From Hydrogenovibrio sp. 3SP14C1 (GTDB lineage: Bacteria > Pseudomonadota > Gammaproteobacteria > Thiomicrospirales > Thiomicrospiraceae), in NCBI RefSeq assembly GCF_029625905.1, contig NZ_JARTLM010000004.1, positions 1 through 64,000 on the forward strand: DNA of 64,000 nucleotides. The letters are read 5' to 3'. The notes beneath the pieces were generated by a model. It saw only the letters and a program-made list of their open reading frames with translations. It was not told the DNA's origin and searched no databases. The number at the start of each line of letters is the position of its first letter. Position 1 is the stretch's first letter. Position numbers and translations under genes: made by a program. Of this stretch, positions 58,700-64,000 are shown in pieces.

Positions 58700-61069
58700 A
58701 TGTCAATTCGCACTCATTCATTTTTGCCACTTTTGTTATGCTTCATTTTATTGGGGCCGCAGTTTGCGAATGCGGCAGCGAATGGCACAATCATGCCACT
58801 GAATACGACACTAACCAAGCCCGAGTGCTTGCCCAATTGGATTGCACCACCTCAAAACATTCCAAATGAGGCTTCATTAAGTTCTGCTCAATCTGATACG
58901 TTACAACAACCCAATGCCGTTACTTATAAGCTGACAGGAAATGTCGTCTTAAAACAGCCAGGCCTGGTTGTTTTATCCCATAATGTTCGTCTTAACCGTC
59001 AAACACAAGAAGCAAATATATTCGGCCAAGTTCAGCTCCACCGCAAAAATTTAATCGTTACCGGACGCTCGGCACGGATCGACCAACAAGCCAAAACCGC
59101 TCAAATTAATGACACTAAATATCAGTTTGTCGCCAATCGCTCGCACGGTACCGCCAAGCAAGTCGACATCAATCAGAAAACACAATTTGCCCAACTGGAT
59201 GATGCAACCTACACCACCTGCCCGATAGTAGAATACAGTTGGCAGGCTCGCAATGGCAATGTCGTCACCGACACCAAATATGACTGGGAGCTTAAGTTTG
59301 GTCAGCTGGACATCGATAATGATCGTCGCCGCATCTACGGATACAATACGCTGCTGTATTTTCAAACCATTCCCGTTTTTTACACCCCTTATATTGATTT
59401 TCCGATGGACGAGCGAGCGAGTGGGTTCTTATTTCCAACCATCGGGAGTTATCGTTCTCTGACACGCGAAACAGCGGAAAACTACGTTGCGGTCCCTTAT
59501 TATTTTAATCTGGCACCAAACTATGATGACACCTTAACCGTTCTTAAAATGCAAGACCGAGGCTGGGTGGTTGAGAATGAATTTCGATATTTAAAACCGA
59601 ATCATAATGCAGAACTGACCTTGACTGGATTAAATGACCAGATCACCCAAAAAGAAGGCTTAAGTTATATCGACGCCAGTGGACAACCGGCTTATGGCGA
59701 AAAAATCGACCAACGCTGGCGTGGTAAATTAATCGCCAATCAACACTGGGGGTCAGGCGTGTCGAGTAACATCTTATGGCATGAGGTATCGGATAAATAC
59801 TTTTATACGGATATCCCGGTAGAATCAACTTTAGACACAGTGTCTTATACACCCCGTTATGCCAACCTCAATTATGCAAAAGGCAATTTGCAAGCAGGTG
59901 TTCAATTATTAGACTACTTACGTTTAAGAGATACGGCGCCCTACAATTATGAAAAGCGGCCTGAAATCACGCTAAACTACTTTCATCCATTCCAGTCAGA
60001 AGCTTTGCAAAACACCAGCATCAATCTGGCCGCCGAATCCACCGAGTTTCAAATTTCAACCACCGGCCACACCAAGCCGGAAGCTTTGAGAACCGTACTG
60101 TCGCCTTCCGCGCAATACACTCTTCTCAAACCTTATGGCAACTTGAAAGCGGAAATTGTCGCCAACAAAGTCAATTACTTCATGCAAGACAACGGCTTTA
60201 ACAATACTGGAAGCTCGGAACATAGTATTAATGTCGCTCAATACGCTTTAAGAGGTGGACTCGTATTTGAAAAGGACTTAACGCTTGGTGATTTTGCCAT
60301 GGTTCAAACACTGGAGCCAGAGTTACAATATCTTTATGTGCCGTATCAAAAACAATCTCAAATCCCTTTATTTGATACGGTTTATAAAAGCTTAGATTTC
60401 AGCAATCTGTTCAGCTACAACCGCTTTTCGGGAATGGACCGTATTGGTGATACCAACCAGGTATCAGCGGCCTTAACCACTCGTTTTTTAAAGCAAGATG
60501 GTCGCCCTGTTGCAGAAGCCGGTATCGGACAAATCTTTTACTTAGATGATCGAAAAGTCACGCTAAATAACACACCAACCCAGACAGAATTGAATCAAAA
60601 TACGGCACATGTTTCAGACTACTTTATCAAACTGGGCATGACTGCAGGGCCTTTCCAGTTTGCTTCCACCAGCCAATATTCCTATCACAATTACGAGCTA
60701 ACAAATGCGAATAATCGTTTAAAATACGACCTCTCTCCTAGCTTTAAATTTTTAATGACAAATACCGTCACCAATAACAACTTACCTGGAGAGCAAGAAA
60801 ACGTGGCGGCCGGGTTAAACTGGCAAATCAATGACAAGTGGGCATTTGGCAGTTATATCAACTATAACTTTACTCAAGAGCGTAAAACCGAAATTCAAAA
60901 TGCGTTACGCTATGACAGTTGCTGCTGGGCGTCAGAGCTGTCAATTAAAGAAACTGAACTCGATAACGGCCTGTATAATTACAGCATCCAATATTTAATC
61001 GAATTTAAAGGGCTCAGTTCTGTCGGAACACCATTTAAAAAATATTTAAATAATAAACTGAATTTTTAA
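58700..61069 (+). CDS. lptD: LPS-assembly protein LptD
   Basis: Outer-membrane beta-barrel that inserts lipopolysaccharide with LptE. The 789-residue protein has a signal peptide (~1-25), the OstA/LptA-like N-terminal domain (YKLTGNVVLKQPGLVVLSHN) and a C-terminal barrel ending in aromatic residues. Disulfide cysteines are placed as in E. coli: Cys43, the TTCP Cys and the SCCW pair. A CCAGGCCTGG hairpin with A/T flanks lies inside the gene at 58951-58974. First of lptD-surA-pdxA-rsmA. Confidence 0.96.
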   Translation: MSIRTHSFLPLLLCFILLGPQFANAAANGTIMPLNTTLTKPECLPNWIAPPQNIPNEASLSSAQSDTLQQPNAVTYKLTGNVVLKQPGLVVLSHNVRLNRQTQEANIFGQVQLHRKNLIVTGRSARIDQQAKTAQINDTKYQFVANRSHGTAKQVDINQKTQFAQLDDATYTTCPIVEYSWQARNGNVVTDTKYDWELKFGQLDIDNDRRRIYGYNTLLYFQTIPVFYTPYIDFPMDERASGFLFPTIGSYRSLTRETAENYVAVPYYFNLAPNYDDTLTVLKMQDRGWVVENEFRYLKPNHNAELTLTGLNDQITQKEGLSYIDASGQPAYGEKIDQRWRGKLIANQHWGSGVSSNILWHEVSDKYFYTDIPVESTLDTVSYTPRYANLNYAKGNLQAGVQLLDYLRLRDTAPYNYEKRPEITLNYFHPFQSEALQNTSINLAAESTEFQISTTGHTKPEALRTVLSPSAQYTLLKPYGNLKAEIVANKVNYFMQDNGFNNTGSSEHSINVAQYALRGGLVFEKDLTLGDFAMVQTLEPELQYLYVPYQKQSQIPLFDTVYKSLDFSNLFSYNRFSGMDRIGDTNQVSAALTTRFLKQDGRPVAEAGIGQIFYLDDRKVTLNNTPTQTELNQNTAHVSDYFIKLGMTAGPFQFASTSQYSYHNYELTNANNRLKYDLSPSFKFLMTNTVTNNNLPGEQENVAAGLNWQINDKWAFGSYINYNFTQERKTEIQNALRYDSCCWASELSIKETELDNGLYNYSIQYLIEFKGLSSVGTPFKKYLNNKLNF
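58951..58974. repeat. Terminator-like CCAGGCCTGG hairpin inside lptD
   Basis: AAAACAG, the exact core at 58958-58967 and TTGTTTT form a near-perfect 24-base palindrome identical in form to the intergenic terminators, yet it encodes part of the LptD periplasmic domain (KQPGLVV). Confidence 0.85.
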
Positions 61070-61166
61070 TCGATTTTTGACAAGCCGAGCTTCAAGCGTA
61101 ACAATAGCAAAGCAACGTTCATTGAATTATCCTAACAATATAGATCTAGGCGAAACTATTTTATTT

Positions 61167-62522
61167 ATGAAAAACCTTACCCCTTCAAATGTATTCAAAC
61201 TGATCAGTCTTCTTTTTATTCTCACGCCTTTTTTTGCTTGGTCTGCCCCCCAAGAGAAATTGCTCGATCGTGTTGTTGCCGTCGTCAATGACAACATTAT
61301 TTTAAAAAGTGAATTGGATAAAGAAGTCAGTCTTGCAAAACAAGATTTACAGGCTCGCAACATTCCGGTCACTAACCCCGATGAGCTCGCATCAAAAGTT
61401 TTAGACAAAATTATTTTAGAACGTTTACAGCTACAACGAATTAACCAGCTGGGCATCAAGATAGCCGATGACGAACTCTTTACTCAAATTCAAGAAATTG
61501 CCAAACAGAACAACTTGACCGTCATCGAACTGAGAGACCGCTTAAACATGTCTCAACAGAATGGATTTGAAAACTTTCGCGAACGAATTCGACAACAAAT
61601 GCTTTTTCAAAAATTGCGTGAGGTCGAAGTCCTCTCTAAAACGCAAGTGACGGAAGATGAAGTCTCAAACTTTATTCAGCGACAAGCGCTCGTACAGAGT
61701 GATACCGAGTACCGCCTTGGTCATATCATGGTGAGTCTGCCAGAATCAGCTACCCCAGCCCAACGTGATGCTTCTCGACAAAAAGCTGAAGAGATTTTAC
61801 AAAAAATTCGTTCTGGCGAAGATTTTAGTCAAATGGCCGTTCGTTATTCAGAAGGAAGCAAAGCTCTGCAAGGCGGTGATTTGGGATGGCTAGGAACCGA
61901 TCAAATTCCGACTTTCTTTAGCGATGCCGTGAACCAACTGGAACAGGGTCAGACTAGTGATATCATTCGAAGCCCCGTCGGCTTTCATATTATCCAGCTG
62001 CAAGGCAAGCGTAATAAAAACAGCCAAATTGTTAAACAGTACCATCTTTACCGCTTTATTCTTTTATCCGAAGATGCGCAAAAAAAGCAACAACCGAGTT
62101 CGACATTGGTTCAGCTAGCACAAAGCTTGACGAGTTTAGAGTCGTTCAAGCAACTCAATGAAAAATATTCGGATATTCCGGCCTCGGTGAATGCCAATGG
62201 CAACTTAGGCTGGCAGACTGAAAAAGAAATGCAACCAGAATATTTTCAAGCAATTGCTAACATTCAACCCGGCCATGCGGCTAAGCCTTTTGCCACTGAA
62301 AAAGGATGGGTAATCCTCTTCTTAGATGGTATTCGTAATCAAGACCTTTCCTTAAAGGATAAACGCAAGCAAGCCATGCAAACATTGCGCATGAAAAAGG
62401 CGAATGAAACCTATGAGATCTGGTTACGCCGACTGAAAGATGAAGCTTTAATCGACATTCGACTAGATGATCCTGAAATCATGAAAAAGCAGCTGAGCCA
62501 TGAAGAGTCTCTCTCAAATTAA
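61167..62522 (+). CDS. surA: Periplasmic chaperone SurA
   Basis: Folds and escorts outer-membrane proteins. The frame is open from 61077, but ATG 61167 gives a proper signal peptide (MKNLTPSNVFKLISLLFILTP..AWSA) and 451 residues. The N-terminal chaperone part has LDRVVAVVNDNIILKSELD; two parvulin domains follow (GHIMVSLPES at ~190 and a divergent second at ~305). Follows lptD, which it serves. Confidence 0.94.
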   Translation: MKNLTPSNVFKLISLLFILTPFFAWSAPQEKLLDRVVAVVNDNIILKSELDKEVSLAKQDLQARNIPVTNPDELASKVLDKIILERLQLQRINQLGIKIADDELFTQIQEIAKQNNLTVIELRDRLNMSQQNGFENFRERIRQQMLFQKLREVEVLSKTQVTEDEVSNFIQRQALVQSDTEYRLGHIMVSLPESATPAQRDASRQKAEEILQKIRSGEDFSQMAVRYSEGSKALQGGDLGWLGTDQIPTFFSDAVNQLEQGQTSDIIRSPVGFHIIQLQGKRNKNSQIVKQYHLYRFILLSEDAQKKQQPSSTLVQLAQSLTSLESFKQLNEKYSDIPASVNANGNLGWQTEKEMQPEYFQAIANIQPGHAAKPFATEKGWVILFLDGIRNQDLSLKDKRKQAMQTLRMKKANETYEIWLRRLKDEALIDIRLDDPEIMKKQLSHEESLSN

Positions 62523-62564
62523 GTATTCGCTGCCCATTAATTGAAGATAAGGAATTTTTTTACC

Positions 62565-63545
62565 ATGCATCGTCTAGTCATTACATCAGGTGAACCCGCT
62601 GGCATTGGCCCGGAACAAGTCATTCAATTAGCTCAACAAAATTGGGATTATGAGTGGGTTGTGATTGCCAATAAAGTTCTGTTAGAAGAGCGGGCTGCTC
62701 AGATAGGGCTTTCAATAAAACTAACAACATTCGACCCAACCCAACCGCCCAGTGCCAACCAAGCGGGTGAACTCAAAGTCATTGAAATTCCCTTGAATGC
62801 CCGAGTTATTCCAGGTCAATTGGATGTAGAGAATGCGGAATATGTGCTTCAAATGCTCCATACGGCTATCGACTTGTGTCAAAACCAAACCTTTGATGCA
62901 ATGGTTACTGGCCCGATCCATAAAGGCATTATCAACCAGGCAGGCTTAAAGTTTACTGGGCATACCGAATTACTGGCGGAAGCAACCCATACCGATCAAG
63001 TGGTGATGATGTTAGCTACACCAGGATTAAGAGTTCCTTTAGTGACCACTCACTTACCACTCAAAGAAATACCTGACGCCATTACCCCGCAACTGTTAGA
63101 AAGCGTTATTCGAATCCTGAATAAGAGCTTAACGCATGAATTTAATATCCCTTCTCCCAAAATCTTCGTCATGGGGTTAAACCCACATGCAGGGGAAGAT
63201 GGCCATTTAGGCCGAGAAGAAATTGAAACCATTACTCCTGTCATGGAAAAATTGCGATCTGAAGGCATGGATTTAGTGGGGCCTCTTCCTGCAGATACGA
63301 TTTTCAGTCCAAGCAATCTGGAAATAGGAGATGCGTTTTTAGCCATGTATCATGACCAAGGACTGCCCGTTTTAAAATACGTCGGCTTTGGCAATGCCGT
63401 GAACATTACACTAGGCCTACCTTTTATTCGAACATCAGTCGACCATGGGACGGCGCTTAACTTGGCCGGTACAGGCCAGGCTGATATTAATAGTTTTCAC
63501 TATGCACTCGATGTAGCAATTGAAATGACCGGAAAGGATACCTAA
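62565..63545 (+). CDS. pdxA: 4-hydroxythreonine-4-phosphate dehydrogenase
   Basis: Pyridoxal phosphate synthesis. From ATG 62565 (AAGGAA ten bases upstream; a TTG at 62541 is also open) the 326-residue protein has VITSGEPAGIGPEQ, TGPIHKGIINQAGLKFTGHTELLAEAT, GLNPHAGEDGHLG and MYHDQGLPVLKYVGFGNAVNITLGLPFIRTSVDHGT. Between surA and rsmA as in enterics. Confidence 0.96.
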   Translation: MHRLVITSGEPAGIGPEQVIQLAQQNWDYEWVVIANKVLLEERAAQIGLSIKLTTFDPTQPPSANQAGELKVIEIPLNARVIPGQLDVENAEYVLQMLHTAIDLCQNQTFDAMVTGPIHKGIINQAGLKFTGHTELLAEATHTDQVVMMLATPGLRVPLVTTHLPLKEIPDAITPQLLESVIRILNKSLTHEFNIPSPKIFVMGLNPHAGEDGHLGREEIETITPVMEKLRSEGMDLVGPLPADTIFSPSNLEIGDAFLAMYHDQGLPVLKYVGFGNAVNITLGLPFIRTSVDHGTALNLAGTGQADINSFHYALDVAIEMTGKDT

Positions 63546-63550
63546 ACACG

Positions 63551-64000
63551 ATGGCAAAACATCAACACAAAAAACGGTTTGGGCAGAATTTCCTGAATAA
63601 TGACCGAGTCATTCAACAGATTATCGCCGCCATTGCGCCAAAATCAGATCAACATCTAGTAGAAATCGGCCCTGGAGAAGCAGCTTTAACCGGCCCTCTT
63701 TTAGATATTGTGCAAAAGCTGGATATTATTGAAATTGACAACGACTTGATCGCCCCCCTTACCCGACGGTTTGGACAGAACCCTGCTTTCAATCTTCATC
63801 ATACCGATGCGTTAACGTTTGACTACAGTCAGTTAATTGAAAAAGACAATGCCTATTTACGCATTGTTGGAAATTTACCTTACAACATTTCCAGCCCGCT
63901 GTTGTTTCACTTGTTAAAGTACGCACGCCATATCCAAGACATGCACTTCATGTTACAAAAAGAAGTGGTTGAGCGTATGACTGCTCAGCCAGGCATCAAG
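63551..64000 (+). CDS. rsmA: 16S rRNA dimethyladenosine transferase, 5' part
   Basis: First 150 codons; the rest lies beyond the window. RsmA (KsgA) dimethylates A1518 and A1519 of 16S rRNA. MAKHQHKKRFGQNFL begins the protein; VEIGPGEAALTGPLL holds the SAM-binding site and VGNLPYNISSPLLFHLL the catalytic NLPY motif. It starts five bases after pdxA. Confidence 0.93.
   Translation, partial: MAKHQHKKRFGQNFLNNDRVIQQIIAAIAPKSDQHLVEIGPGEAALTGPLLDIVQKLDIIEIDNDLIAPLTRRFGQNPAFNLHHTDALTFDYSQLIEKDNAYLRIVGNLPYNISSPLLFHLLKYARHIQDMHFMLQKEVVERMTAQPGIK

Overview
The window is a dense, AT-leaning chromosomal segment from a gammaproteobacterium. Three conserved gene neighbourhoods support this: pncC-recA-recX-alaS-lysC, mreBCD-mrdA-rodA-dacA-dat-ybeD-lipB-lipA, and lptD-surA-pdxA-rsmA opposed to amgK-murU. 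Composition, gene order and protein style recall the sulfur-oxidising Hydrogenovibrio/Thiomicrospira group, but this is inferred from memory. I saw no rRNA, tRNA, insertion sequence, prophage or CRISPR array. Almost everything is housekeeping, so the unusual signals lie in regulatory DNA, in small repeats and in altered residues of ordinary proteins.

Layout. 0-6.6 kb: lysC, alaS, recX, recA and pncC on the minus strand. 6.8-12.8 kb: mutS, a thioredoxin-TPR chaperone (cnoX-like), a DUF5718-like protein, a GshB-like ATP-grasp enzyme and a parvulin. 12.8-17.9 kb: a probable phosphate-starvation membrane-lipid remodelling locus, with dgkA, a PlcP-type metallophosphoesterase, two GT4 glycosyltransferases, a small membrane protein and an EamA transporter. 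Direct repeats with 11-bp spacing that look like PHO boxes precede three of its genes. 18-26.6 kb: a DUF4136 lipoprotein, an ABC-F ATPase, ldhA, a subtilisin-like protease gene interrupted by one TGA, htpG with a sigma-32-type promoter, and a DUF302-like exported protein. 26.8-30.7 kb: a CheZ-like protein, cheA, cheD and tadA. 30.8-34 kb: guaB-guaA. 34-41 kb: a small lipoprotein, a CbiM-like membrane protein, an RDD protein, serB, a Tat-exported metallo-beta-lactamase-fold protein, exbB-exbD-tonB, sufE and htpX. 41.2-44.5 kb: gatCAB. 44.9-55.4 kb: cell-shape, peptidoglycan and lipoate genes ending in an unusual hslO. 55.5-64 kb: yaaA, a HicA-like protein, murU-amgK, lptD-surA-pdxA and the start of rsmA.

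Most notable observations. (1) The 10-bp palindrome CCAGGCCTGG occurs nine times exactly, plus four one-mismatch copies. It often sits inside A-run/T-run hairpins at gene ends, but also inside genes and in one promoter; this looks like a lineage-specific repeat or signal. (2) PlcP, DgkA, two glycosyltransferases and PHO-like boxes form a plausible phospholipid-to-glycolipid switch. (3) HslO keeps only two of the four cysteines of its redox zinc switch. (4) A subtilase is intact except for one TGA where relatives usually carry Trp.
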